Shown here: positions 11,121-21,099 of the stretch, one piece after another | Layout: each line of letters starts with the position of its first letter | Position numbering within the stretch: position 1 is the first letter of the stretch | NCBI GenBank assembly: GCA_903813345.2 | Contig: CAIIXF020000004.1 | Span: 28,401,986 to 28,465,985 of the forward strand | Direction: 5' to 3' | From: Owenia fusiformis | Lineage: Eukaryota; Annelida; Polychaeta; Sabellida; Oweniidae | Length of the DNA stretch: 64,000 nt | The notes under the pieces: generated by a model | Database searches by the model: none | What the model was told of the DNA's origin: nothing | Seen by the model: the letters and a program-made list of their open reading frames with translations, nothing else | Position numbers and translations under genes: made by a program

Positions 11121-12008
11121 TGTAGCGGTAGCACAATTTTTATTATTAATTATATTCGTTCATTAATTACACATTGATACAGTTTACTTTTAATATAACA
11201 TTTATATGCGTTAAAAAGAGCAGAGTGTCCCCTTTTTAATGGTTTTTACCCCGTGTAAATCAGATTAGTATTTATTGAGTTATGACAATTTGAAAAACAT
11301 GAGTAAATTGAGATTATTTCGTTTTGTCGGCACTGCCGTAATAGTTGTCCAGCTTTAGCGATCAATAATTTACTAAGATCTTGGACGGGTCACTTTGAAG
11401 TTTTAATTAGTTTGACAAGTTGACAGCTTGGGCTGGTCTCCGCCCCCTTAATTTGCATATTTCTCGAACGATCGTAAGATTTTTGTTGGGAAAGTCAGTC
11501 CCGAGTTTGTATCTGAAGAGATAGGAGGTTCAATTTCTCCATTTTTATAAAGTCTCAAGTTTTAGTATTCTGCGAGCATCTCTGTGTTAGGATTATTACA
11601 ATCATTCGATCATACTTAATTTGTACAAGTGGATTTATCATATAATTGGATTAATTACTGGATTTATAACTGGATTTATAATTGGATTAATACGTATTGG
11701 ATTTAACGGATTATTGTCATACACACCTGCAAGGTAAATAAAGTTATTTGTTGTTTATTGTTCACAAATCTAAATCATATATTTTGTTCAGTTATTCTTC
11801 ATACAGTAAATTATAATATCCATTAGTGACCATTAAGATACAAATTCCTTTCACGCACAAGACGTATCCACACATCATCTTTCCAGTGCCATTTATTGTT
11901 AAAAGGGGTTTCCGCTCGGCCCAACCCATTCTTTCCAGTATTTATTATTTTGACCATATTGATTTCATACTGGTGAAAAACATTTCATTTTAAATAACTC
12001 CCGCTACA
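11121..12008 (+). repeat. 5' LTR (888 bp)
   Basis: Starts TGTAGCGG and ends CCGCTACA. A TATAAA box lies at 11546-11551 and an AATAAA signal at 11737-11742, giving a plausible order of promoter, transcript start and polyadenylation site. The repeats GGATTTATAA and TTGGATTAAT lie near 11630-11700. Confidence 0.95.
11546..11551 (+). promoter_or_regulatory. LTR TATA box
   Basis: TATAAA within the 5' LTR, about 190 bp upstream of the AATAAA signal. The same box is at 18661-18666 in the 3' LTR. Transcription from here would give an RNA starting in the LTR, as needed for reverse transcription. No experimental start is known. Confidence 0.55.
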
Positions 12009-12032
12009 CTGTTGGCTTAGCGTTGGGATTCG
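12009..12032 (+). other. candidate primer-binding site
   Basis: Right after the 5' LTR comes CTGT and then TGGCTTAGCGTTGGGATT. The initial TGG could pair with a tRNA 3' CCA end. I could not assign the tRNA; comparison with the 3' ends of the host tRNAs would settle it. Confidence 0.45.
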
Positions 12033-12488
12033 CAAGATATTGAATGTTATATTGTTGTTTCTATTGTGAGATAATATTTTGCATTTTCTTGTGGTGTTAA
12101 AGGCTTGTATCTGTCTCGCAAAACTTGAGATAACTTCACGGTAACTTTGCAGTGCAAACTTGGGACTCACCATTTATAATTCGGGGGGATTTTTCCTCAC
12201 TGATGTCATTTCATTGTTTTATTAACAGTGCCCAAGTGAACTTTAGTAGTGTAAGTCGACCCAAATCGGATCTACATTGTTCATACTTGAGTGCATGTAT
12301 ATGATAATACTCCTTAGCAATTGGTTTTCTACAGAATGCAGTAATAAAGGGTCCATGTTAATTCGGTGGTCGTAAATCTGTATTTGAGAAACTAGTTCTT
12401 TGAGAGTTGTGATATATTGCAATATTGTATTGGTTGCAGGCGCCCGTAATTGTCCTGTATATTGTAATATTGTATTTTGTTTGTAGGT

Positions 12489-13010
12489 GCCCAGAATTTT
12501 ATATTCTGCGCGGAGCTCCTTTGAGAGACATTTATATTAGTTGAGCAATATCAGAACTCAGCTTTGTATATTTATGCCCAGGTTCACGCCTGCGCGGAGC
12601 TCCATAGAGAGACATTATATTGGGTAATTATTAAAACTCAACCTTGTATTATTAGCCCAGGGTAACACCTGCGCGGAGCTCCTCTGTGAGACGTTTAGTT
12701 GAGTAATTTCTGAACCCAATATTGTATATTTTAGCCCAGGAGCAATCCTGCGCGAAGCTCGGACTGGAAAATTTATTTACCGTTCGGAGCAATACTCATT
12801 GATAATATTAGCCCAGGAGCAATCCTGCGCGGAGCCCTAAAGGGACATTTATTGATTTGCATACCACATTGTGTTATTACAATATTGCCCAGGTTAATTC
12901 CTGCGCGGAGCTCTTTATGAGACATTTTTGAAAATATTGTGGGTACAACTATTTCTGTGAATTGCCCAGGTTTACTCCTGCGCGGAGCCTCTGAGAAGGA
13001 CATATATTTT
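12489..13010 (+). repeat. seven leader repeats with a GCCCAGG...CCTGCGCGGAGC core
   Basis: Cores begin at 12489, 12576, 12655, 12734, 12811, 12897 and 12964, with spacings of 67-87 bp; a degenerate eighth lies near 12440. Each core reads GCCCAGG, 5-6 variable bases, then CCTGCGCGGAGC, usually followed by TC. CAGG and CCTG can pair as a hairpin, and GGAGCTCC is a palindrome. The cores are far more conserved than the AT-rich spacers. They lie in the untranslated leader before the ORF, where packaging or dimerisation signals sit in other retroelements; that role is inference. Confidence 0.9.
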
Positions 13011-13287
13011 ATCTTGATAGAGTTTGCTCTCAATGAAATTGAAATTGATGAAAATTTTTGATCACTATAGAGTAGTCAATGTGTTGAGTTGTCTGTGAAG
13101 TGAACACTGAACAGGGAGGGGACAATGTAATGATGTGTTCATGGAGTCTCCACTGAAAGGGTGTACATTCAATTGTGCATTCCTTCCTCCACTCTTATGG
13201 TGATCTTGAATTTTTGTTTGCAATTTTTGAGAGTTTGCTCATTCATGATAGAATCATAAACACAGAATAGAATAATTACTCATTAAT

Positions 13288-16200
13288 ATGGCATCTGACC
13301 GAGATTCTGATCAGATGGATTTAACACAATGTGCGGACAGCGCTCGCACGAGCCCAGATAATACTGTTTTTATAAAAGGGGATAATAAAGAAATAGATAA
13401 TCCCTTGGCCTCAGATAACACTGTTGTGTGGCAGAATGAAATGCGCCTTGCTCCAGGGCCTGGTGCTATTTCGAAAAATTTAGAATCTGCCAGAGTGCCA
13501 AAAAGTACAGGCTATTGGTCACGGGAGAATGATTCATTGTTCAGTCCCGTAAATGAGCACTCCAATGAGGAAATAAAGCCTGCTCCTCGAACATCCACAG
13601 CGATGCGTTCCTCAGAAGCTGAAAATGCTAAATCAATGAGTGAACAAATTGGCTATTTGTGGAGTAATATTGAGCTCATAAACCATAAATTTGATAAAAT
13701 TGATACCAAGTTGGATGTGAGTGCTCTTGAGAGAAATGTTTCCATGGCAGTGACTCAAGCACTGGTCCCTGTTCTGAAAACAGGTGTTAATTCAGCAGTC
13801 GCTGAGGCAATGGCTCCAGTAATAGAAATGAGCCAAAATCAAAATATGGCCCTACAAGAGCAAATGAATGAAAGTCTCTCCAAACAGAAATCTGAATTGC
13901 TCAAACTGATAAATAGTAAGACTGTTATGGAAGAGAAAATTTCACATGATGAAGTGAAGTTATCACACATGTATGATAATGAGAGGACTCATGAGGAGCA
14001 ATCAAGAGATTTTAAGAGGAAAGAAATTTCTCCTCCTCCTCCTCCTCCTTCTCGTCTTTACACTCTTAAGAGACAGAGCGCATTTTATCAGCCTCATTCT
14101 CTCAGACAAAATGAATTGCATGCTCCTGAGCAGAAAGTACCTGCAACTGTGTACTCTCGGCCAGTAGAGAGGAATGTTATGTTTGCTCCTCCTAATACAC
14201 CAACTTCTGAGCGAAGTGGAGTGTGTGGGAGTGGAACACAGAGTAGCTCAGTCTCTGGAGCAAGCCGAGGTGCTGCTCATGAGGAGTACACTCCTCCTCT
14301 TAATATGAAAAATGAGCATTGCAATGAGCAACATTATGAGCAAGATGAGCGCTCCAGTAGATATTTTGAAAATGTTCATGATTTAACTCATTCTCTCCAA
14401 AATGCTCAAGGAGAAAAGAGAAGCTCTTCTTTTATGAATGAGCGTAAAAAGAAACATGAGCAAGATAATGATGAATTTACCTCATATAACTCTCAAAGAG
14501 AGGCCTATGGCTCCTCTTATATGATGAACGCATTTAGAGATGTTACTCAAACACTCTCAGATGTGGTAAAATCTGTATCATCCAGGCAAAATAATGATAA
14601 GGCTGTAAAAATCAGACCTGATAAATATGAGGGTACATCCCCATGGCTAGATTATGTGAGACACTTTGAAGTGTGCTCCTCCTCCAATAGATGGAGTGAT
14701 ATTGAAAAACGAGATTTTCTAGCTTCTAGCTTACGTGGCCAAGCTCAACAAATCTTGAATGAGGTTGAATTAGAGTACACCTATCAAGATTTGGTTAATG
14801 CATTGAGTAAACGATTTGGCCCTGAGGGTAAAGCAAAATTGTACGAGGCTCAACTTAATAATCGCCAACAAAGACCTCGTGAGCCTATGCAAAAACTGGC
14901 ACAAGATATAAGAAGGCTTACAGCCTTAGCCTACCCTGAAATGACACGAGAGGCCCAAGATAGGTTGGCTCGCGCCCGGTTCCAGCATGCCTTACTGGAT
15001 GATCAAATCCGGGATGCAATTAATCTTGGGGAGCCAGAGACTCTAGATAGAGCAGTGATAATTGCTCTCAAACATGAGTCGTATCTCGAGTCAGAGAGAA
15101 TCAGAAAGGGTCAAAAACCTAAGCTCCCTACAGATAAAATTTCTGCTATTGAGGAAAAGCTAGAATCTTATGATTCAGCTGAAATAAATGCTCTAGATGA
15201 GACTGATAAGTTAGAGCAAATGATGAATAAATTATTGGCAGCTCAGGAGAAAATGTTGGCTGAATTTTTAAAGAAAATGCCAACGAGAAAACCCAGAGCT
15301 GAAGTGACCTGTTTCCATTGTGGAAAGAAAGGGCACTTTAATTTTGAATGCCATTTTCGAGAGGACAATCGAGGAAAGAAAACGAACTCCTCTGAAATTG
15401 CTCCTATTAGCTTTGTAGAGTCAGAAACTCCTAATGAAATAAAGCGCATAGTCGCAAAAGCTGAGGTGTGTGGTCACCCAGTGGAGTTTTTAGTTGATAC
15501 GGGTGCTGTCAGAACTATGATAGATATTGATGAGTACCTAAATATACCAATGAAAAATAGACCAAGTCTGTGCAAGTCAAAATGCGCATTTAGACAGGCT
15601 GATGGCTCCTCACTTCGTGTCCATGGAGAAATTGATTGCTCCATTGATATTGATGGCACAGTGTTTAATGCGCCTGTTATAGTGGCTAGCTTAAGAGCCA
15701 CAGCCATACTTGGTTCAGACTGTATGTCTAAGCAGGGATTTAATATAAACTACCCCGCTCGAAAATTGGCAATCAAGCCATCCTCTGATTGCCATGGAGA
15801 TGTACTGAATAAAGTTACACCCCGAGTTTGTGTGGTAGGTGAGGACAGAAAATCCTTGCACAACTCTGATGTTCTCTACAACGAGAGGGAGGTAGATATC
15901 CCAATGGTAGAGGAGAGTGACGACTCGGATGAGTCTATGGATATTAATGACTATATAAAATACCATTCACGAAAAATGATGGTTGCCTCCTCTTGTGAAG
16001 ACGAGAGTGAGAGCATGAGCACAGAGCAAAATATAAATGAAAACAGGAGTTCCTCCTCCTCAACCTCCTCCTTTGAGAAAAGAGAGGCTATTGTGAGGTT
16101 ATTGAGGTTAGAATCGCATGTGCAAAAACCAGTGTCTGAAAATAATCAGAATGAGCCTAATGAGCCACAGTTATCAGAGCTGGTAACAAATGATATACAA

Positions 16201-16893
16201 TTGCAATCCTCAATGCTCCCTAAAGTGAAAAATCCTCCTCCTCCTCCTAAGGTAGAGGACACTCCTCCAGAGTGTGAAAGGAGCATGAAAAAAGTTGACT
16301 CAAGAAAGTCAAAACGAATTAAAAGAACACCTAAACATTTTGAGGATTTTATTTGTGGTGTTCAAGATGATGTGGATGCTCAAAGTTCATCCTCTTCCTC
16401 ATCATCATCTGAATTGCCATGTTTTATTTCCAGGGGTCATGGTATTTATTTCCAGGGCTCTGATATTGAGCGTAGGTGCCACAAATGCCATATATGTCAT
16501 AAAACATTTTCCACCAAATATAATCTGACACGTCATTTTCAAATGTCACATTTGTCAGACGCTCCTAAAAGGAAGGTTACAAAACGACACAAGAAGAGAC
16601 CAAGTAAAGAGACTCTAGAGGAGCCAACGGACTTAGTGAAACCAAAAACTGCCAAAAATAAATCAAGTGTTTCGTGTGATACCGACAATGAGGATGAGAC
16701 TGTAACCAAGAGAGAGGACAAATCCTCATTAGAAAATATAACTGCAAATGATAATCTGTGTGAATCAGACAATGACAAAAGTGAAAACATGGAATCAGGA
16801 ATGGATAATCTCTATGAACTGGTCCAGAGACTTTATATTACCGCCAGTCAACCGAAAGTGAAGGAGCAACTGCAGAAGATTAAGTTGGCGTAA
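13288..16893 (+). CDS. Gag-protease polyprotein with C2H2 zinc finger (1201 aa)
   Basis: The only long ORF of the LTR element; start and stop are clean and there is no frameshift. Residues 1-440 are polar, with a Pro run near 255 and Ser/Glu-rich stretches. Residues about 442-615 resemble the Ty3/Gypsy Gag capsid region. A CCHC zinc knuckle follows (C675, C678, H683, C688). An aspartic protease follows with the active-site motif D737-T-G-A in FLVDTGA context and an ILGSD motif. The C-terminal 400 residues are Ser/Glu/Pro-rich and carry one classic C2H2 finger (C1067, C1070, H1083, H1088) next to basic stretches. There is no RT, RNase H or integrase motif. Gag and protease are probably made as one precursor. 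The C2H2 finger after the protease is unusual and might bind nucleic acid. Confidence 0.9.
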   Translation: MASDRDSDQMDLTQCADSARTSPDNTVFIKGDNKEIDNPLASDNTVVWQNEMRLAPGPGAISKNLESARVPKSTGYWSRENDSLFSPVNEHSNEEIKPAPRTSTAMRSSEAENAKSMSEQIGYLWSNIELINHKFDKIDTKLDVSALERNVSMAVTQALVPVLKTGVNSAVAEAMAPVIEMSQNQNMALQEQMNESLSKQKSELLKLINSKTVMEEKISHDEVKLSHMYDNERTHEEQSRDFKRKEISPPPPPPSRLYTLKRQSAFYQPHSLRQNELHAPEQKVPATVYSRPVERNVMFAPPNTPTSERSGVCGSGTQSSSVSGASRGAAHEEYTPPLNMKNEHCNEQHYEQDERSSRYFENVHDLTHSLQNAQGEKRSSSFMNERKKKHEQDNDEFTSYNSQREAYGSSYMMNAFRDVTQTLSDVVKSVSSRQNNDKAVKIRPDKYEGTSPWLDYVRHFEVCSSSNRWSDIEKRDFLASSLRGQAQQILNEVELEYTYQDLVNALSKRFGPEGKAKLYEAQLNNRQQRPREPMQKLAQDIRRLTALAYPEMTREAQDRLARARFQHALLDDQIRDAINLGEPETLDRAVIIALKHESYLESERIRKGQKPKLPTDKISAIEEKLESYDSAEINALDETDKLEQMMNKLLAAQEKMLAEFLKKMPTRKPRAEVTCFHCGKKGHFNFECHFREDNRGKKTNSSEIAPISFVESETPNEIKRIVAKAEVCGHPVEFLVDTGAVRTMIDIDEYLNIPMKNRPSLCKSKCAFRQADGSSLRVHGEIDCSIDIDGTVFNAPVIVASLRATAILGSDCMSKQGFNINYPARKLAIKPSSDCHGDVLNKVTPRVCVVGEDRKSLHNSDVLYNEREVDIPMVEESDDSDESMDINDYIKYHSRKMMVASSCEDESESMSTEQNINENRSSSSSTSSFEKREAIVRLLRLESHVQKPVSENNQNEPNEPQLSELVTNDIQLQSSMLPKVKNPPPPPKVEDTPPECERSMKKVDSRKSKRIKRTPKHFEDFICGVQDDVDAQSSSSSSSSSELPCFISRGHGIYFQGSDIERRCHKCHICHKTFSTKYNLTRHFQMSHLSDAPKRKVTKRHKKRPSKETLEEPTDLVKPKTAKNKSSVSCDTDNEDETVTKREDKSSLENITANDNLCESDNDKSENMESGMDNLYELVQRLYITASQPKVKEQLQKIKLA

Positions 16894-18220
16894 TGATAAA
16901 CATTTGGTGTTTTTGATGTATTCTCATGAGAAAAAGTAGATTTCTCATTTTGTTGACATAATTTGAACATTTATACTGTATTTTGGAGTACTTTATGATT
17001 TGTCACTCTTTTATCCTGCTTGTGAGAACTTTTTTCATAAACTTTTTCTCTAATGAGAATACATTTTAAATATGAGGAAGTTTAAAAGAGAACATTTGAG
17101 CAGTTATTGAGTGATGATCATTTGCCATTTTATATTTATCTTCTTAAAGTAAGTTGTTCTGGAGAGTTTGGAGGATGCTCATTAGTAAATTGAGGAGGAG
17201 CATTCTATTATGATGTTTTTGATATGAAACTTTTACTTGCTCTTGAGAAATTTTTAGTTATTTTCCTAGATTATGAGTTTTCTCCTCATTCTCCTCAATG
17301 GTATTTTTGGAGTGGTTTGAGTAGAAAATGAGAAAAATATTTTCATTCATTTACTTTTGATGATTTGTTGCTTATTACTTTGTGAGCATGTATTTTTCAT
17401 AAGTTTTTGGAAAATGCTCATGAGCATATTTGATAAAAGCATTTGGATTGTAACAATTTACCTTCTCCTCTTGATATTAGGAGTAAAACTCATGAAACTT
17501 CTCATTCTCCTCATTTTGAGAAAATATTTTCCTCATTTATATTTTGGAGTTATTTTAGTTTGGAGCATACTCAATGAGTAAGAAAGATAATTAATGTTCC
17601 ATTGTTGTAATGAAAGATAACTCTGTTCATGGAACTGAAGAGTAACATTTACATGTGCCTCATATAACTGAAGTTTTGTTGAGAAGTTTTCACACTTAGA
17701 GTAATGTGTTTTTATCTGCTCATTTTGGAGAAAATATTTTCCTCATAATGTGTTCATGAAAAATGATAAAATATGAGAAAATTATTCTCCTCTTGAGCTC
17801 ATTTTAGTTAATAGTATTCTATGTGAGAGTGTAAGCCATGATGGCTTCAGTAAATATTTGTATTTGTTTAAGGAGAACAGTTTTGGTAAAATCTTTGTGT
17901 TCTCCAGAGTATAAGGTGGGCTCAGCTCAATGAGCAACTACCTTGTAATATAATATTTTCAGAGTTTCTCCTTTTTATGTCTTATCTACTCATCGTAGCT
18001 TAACTTGAGTAAATTTTGGAAAACTTTTGAATTAGTTATATTGAGATTAAAGTAAAGGATAATCTGCTCTTTGCTCATTTGTAAAACTTAAGATATTTTT
18101 GCTCTTAAGGAAAACTTGTATAGCTGAGTTAAGAGTTACTCATTTTTGCAAATTGATAAAAATTGTTTTCCGCCTGCTCCTCTTTGTATAACCATGCATG
18201 TATGAGGGCATACATATTTC
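16894..18220 (+). other. 3' non-coding region of the LTR element
   Basis: About 1.3 kb of AT-rich sequence without a credible ORF; a 74-aa hydrophobic frame at 17357-17581 is expected from T-rich DNA. It is dense in CTCAT/ATGAG, CTCCTC and GAGAA motifs. A near-palindromic GAGAAAATATTTTCCTC occurs at about 17518 and 17729. The same GAG/CTC vocabulary is enriched in the ORF. Confidence 0.7.
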
Positions 18221-18235
18221 TTAAGTTGGGGGATG
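18221..18235 (+). other. polypurine-like tract
   Basis: TTAAGTTGGGGGATG directly precedes the 3' LTR. G-rich purine tracts in this position prime plus-strand DNA synthesis in LTR elements. Confidence 0.6.
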
Positions 18236-19123
18236 TGTAGCGGTAGCACAATTTTTATTATTAATTATATTCGTTCATTAATTACACATTGATACAGTTT
18301 ACTTTTAATATAACATTTATATGCGTTAAAAAGAGCAGAGTGTCCCCTTTTTAATGGTTTTTACCCCGTGTAAATCAGATTAGTATTTATTGAGTTATGA
18401 CAATTTGAAAAACATGAGTAAATTGAGATTATTTCGTTTTGTCGGCACTGCCGTAATAGTTGTCCAGCTTTAGCGATCAATAATTTACTAAGATCTTGGA
18501 CGGGTCACTTTGAAGTTTTAATTAGTTTGACAAGTTGACAGCTTGGGCTGGTCTCCGCCCCCTTAATTTGCATATTTCTCGAACGATCGTAAGATTTTTG
18601 TTGGGAAAGTCAGTCCCGAGTTTGTATCTGAAGAGATAGGAGGTTCAATTTCTCCATTTTTATAAAGTCTCAAGTTTTAGCATTCTGCGAGCATCTCTGT
18701 GTTAGGATTATTACAATCATTCGATCATACTTAATTTGTACAAGTGGATTTATCATATAATTGGATTAATTACTGGATTTATAACTGGATTTATAATTGG
18801 ATTAATACGTATTGGATTTAACGGATTATTGTCATACACACCTGCAAGGTAAATAAAGTTATTTGTTGTTTATTGTTCACAAATCTAAATCATATATTTT
18901 GTTCAGTTATTCTTCATACAGTAAATTATAATATCCATTAGTGACCATTAAGATACAAATTCCTTTCACGCACAAGACGTATCCACACATCATCTTTCCA
19001 GTGCCATTTATTGTTAAAAGGGGTTTCCGCTCGGCCCAACCCATTCTTTCCAGTATTTATTATTTTGACCATATTGATTTCATACTGGTGAAAAACATTT
19101 CATTTTAAATAACTCCCGCTACA
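18236..19123 (+). repeat. 3' LTR (888 bp)
   Basis: Same length and ends as the 5' LTR; the only difference I see is C for T near 18682. TATAAA is at 18661-18666 and AATAAA at 18852-18857. It is followed by the TSD ATAC (19124-19127). Confidence 0.95.
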
Positions 19124-19127
19124 ATAC

Positions 19128-19245
19128 TTTTCATGTTGATCACTAGAAAAGAAAGCTCTATTTGAACTACCTTTTACAAATTTAAATCTACTACCTGAAA
19201 CAGGTTTTATGTTTGCTTATACATTAAGTTTTTGTTAAAAATCCA
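19128..19245 (-). pseudogene. Penelope-like RT relic, N-terminal side of the split
   Basis: The minus-strand frame (SGSRFKFVKG to SSDQHEKY context) reads directly up to the LTR insertion point and continues on the other side at 11116 and below. The match to the RT family upstream of the GIPMGT motif is by recognition. A stop lies upstream near 19213-19245, so the frame is short. Confidence 0.6.
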
Positions 19246-19895
19246 TTTTAATATTACATTGATTTTTAGGTTTCAGGATATGTTTTATTGCTCTTTACAT
19301 TTGATGTGCATCATTTCTATTCTTTATTCTCCTTAAGTTCACTTGCACTCAATACATGACATCGTTCATGAATAACATTAAAATCTTGGCTCTTTTCATA
19401 TTGTTATGTCTTTTCTATAAGGAAAGTTCCAATTCCCATAAAGGAGAATTTTAAGTTCAGGATATTCTAGTTTATTACATAATCTACTTGACTTTTTGGA
19501 ATCTTCCCTCTGGAACTTTCCAAACTTTCAGACTTTTCTTTAGTATCATCTCAGAAAATCATCTTTAGAACAGTTTTTATCAACCATCACGACACAACGT
19601 AGGGAAATATGTAAAATATTGTACTTGGATTGAATTTTTACTTGGAGTATAGAAAATAAACTTTTAGGGCGTTTACTTACTTTTTATGTTATTTTATTAG
19701 AATCTGGAATAAACTGTTTCATTGGTAATATGTTTCACATTCATTCAAGCAAGAAATCAGACAGCAATATTAAAGAAAGTGGTGTAGTGCTATCTCTTGA
19801 AATCCAGGATATCAATCTTCCAGTAGTCCTGCATACCAATGCCATTATTGGTCCTCACTGCATTGTATCTGCTATTCCATGATAAAAGGGTGCAA
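19246..19895. other. nothing recognised
   Basis: AT-rich sequence; it may contain further decayed Penelope-like coding sequence on the minus strand, but no frame is clear. Confidence 0.4.
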
Positions 19896-19900
19896 GATCA

Positions 19901-20510
19901 TTAGTTGGACGAGATTGAGATTGAATAAGAAGCCAACTGATCAGGTTGAATTACGCTTGTATTGTCGTCTGAAGTAGTTTTATAGGCCATCAATTTCCGA
20001 TTTTTCAAGAGTTTAGAATGCTTTTTTAACTCAGAAATATTTGCAGCACCTTTAATAAAGTGGAAGGCAACGCAGTAAGGTGCCAGGTGGCATCGCATTT
20101 CTCCTGTTGATTCGTGCATAGTCATATAGTGCCTCGAGAGTGCTTACTAAAGTGTGAATATCGAGTGTATACATTGATACAAAGGATATCAATGTATTGT
20201 TCCTCTTCCCTCTTCTTTCCTTTCTTCTTCTCATCATTCTCACACACTCTCGTAACCTCAAATCTTCCTCTCTGCTTAAAGTCACAATTTTTATCTGTTT
20301 AGTTGTGATCCCAGGATGCGCTCTTGGCATATGATCTTTGATCAGGTCGTAACATCTACTAAACCCTCTATTGCATAAAGTGCAATAGAACCTCTTCTTC
20401 CCATGCATTTTGGATTTATGGGAATTTGACTCATTCGAAAATCTCCCCACATTCGTCAACATGGCATGCATGTATCGAACCCATTCCAGCCATCTCCCAA
20501 CAGTCACCAC
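19901..20510 (-). pseudogene. C2H2 zinc-finger coding exon(s), probable gene or relic
   Basis: Minus-strand frame 20510-20052 contains a finger with C-x2-C-x13-H-x4-H spacing (YCTLCNRGF to KDHMPRAH), one residue longer than usual. Just upstream, a second finger-like CMPC and HKSKMH pair is split by a frame change near 20455, so either an intron or decay is present. A further minus frame, 20125-19901, ends in a Ser-rich tail and could be the terminal exon. With the finger at 22494-22703 this suggests a multi-exon minus-strand gene or pseudogene. No full-length model can be built. Confidence 0.5.
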
Positions 20511-20593
20511 AGCAATAATCTACAAACATAACAATAGGTTTGTATCAAATAAATTAGAATTAAACTTGCCATGCAGAAAAAGACGCTCCTAGT

Positions 20594-21022
20594 TCAAAAA
20601 GCTAAATGTTCCTGTTGGCACAATTCAAAAATACAGCGATTAGCATAACATGCCTTCTTATTGAAATTATGTTGATTAAAGTGAGGAAGAATACCCACAA
20701 AACCAAATCTAGTACTTAAACTGAACTTTTTACGAAGAGTAGAAATAAGATTTGGAAACAGTGGATGTGCAAAATAAGATAAAGGGGTCCTGACTTTCTC
20801 TGTTCCTTTCTTGTAAATGTCATTTCGTCCACAGATGACAAATATGAGAACTGGATCCAGACAAAGATCATGACCAAATGGTAAATCAAGAATTGCTGTG
20901 GCTTTGGATGGTAAACAATAGGAAAGAAGAGATAACAAAATAAGACTTCAGGACAGATTCCATGGCTTCCTTCCGACCCCTGCCATGACTTGTACTGATA
21001 AGTTGGATGTGTTGGATTTGCA
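20594..21022 (-). pseudogene. unidentified minus-strand coding-like segment
   Basis: Frame 20938-20594 (114 aa, ending CQQEHLAF) has protein-like composition and no low complexity. Upstream, an acceptor-like TATTTTTTCAG at about 21023-21033 precedes an open stretch (MQIQHIQL) in another frame, so one frameshift separates them. I do not recognise the domain. Lying between the two finger exons on the same strand, it could be an exon of the same gene or a relic. Confidence 0.3.
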
Positions 21023-21099
21023 TCTGAAAAAATAGCTTGATTGTTTTCAGAGAAATTGACATAAGGTAGGCTTGGCATCAGAGCATGTTATATTGGAAA

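Larger units (their letters stand above)
11121..19123 (+). mobile_element. 8.0-kb LTR retrotransposon lacking RT, RNase H and integrase
   Basis: Two 888-bp direct repeats bound the element. Each begins TGTAGCGG and ends CCGCTACA (perfect 8-bp inverted ends, TG...CA). The 4-bp TSD ATAC is at 11117-11120 and 19124-19127. Between the LTRs lie a candidate primer-binding site, a 1.28-kb leader with tandem repeats, one 1201-codon ORF, 1.3 kb of AT-rich non-coding sequence and a purine-rich tract. By eye the LTRs differ at one base (T in the 5' copy near 11567, C in the 3' copy), so integration is recent. The single ORF has Gag and protease but no polymerase or integrase, and nothing in the remaining 1.3 kb could encode them. 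It is inserted antisense in a Penelope-like RT relic. Confidence 0.93.

Noticed and set aside
17357-17581. Hydrophobic 74-aa ORF that might be an envelope-like protein of the LTR element
   Set aside because: T-rich DNA gives Leu/Ile/Phe-rich frames by chance; there is no signal peptide, Cys pattern or initiation context to support a protein.
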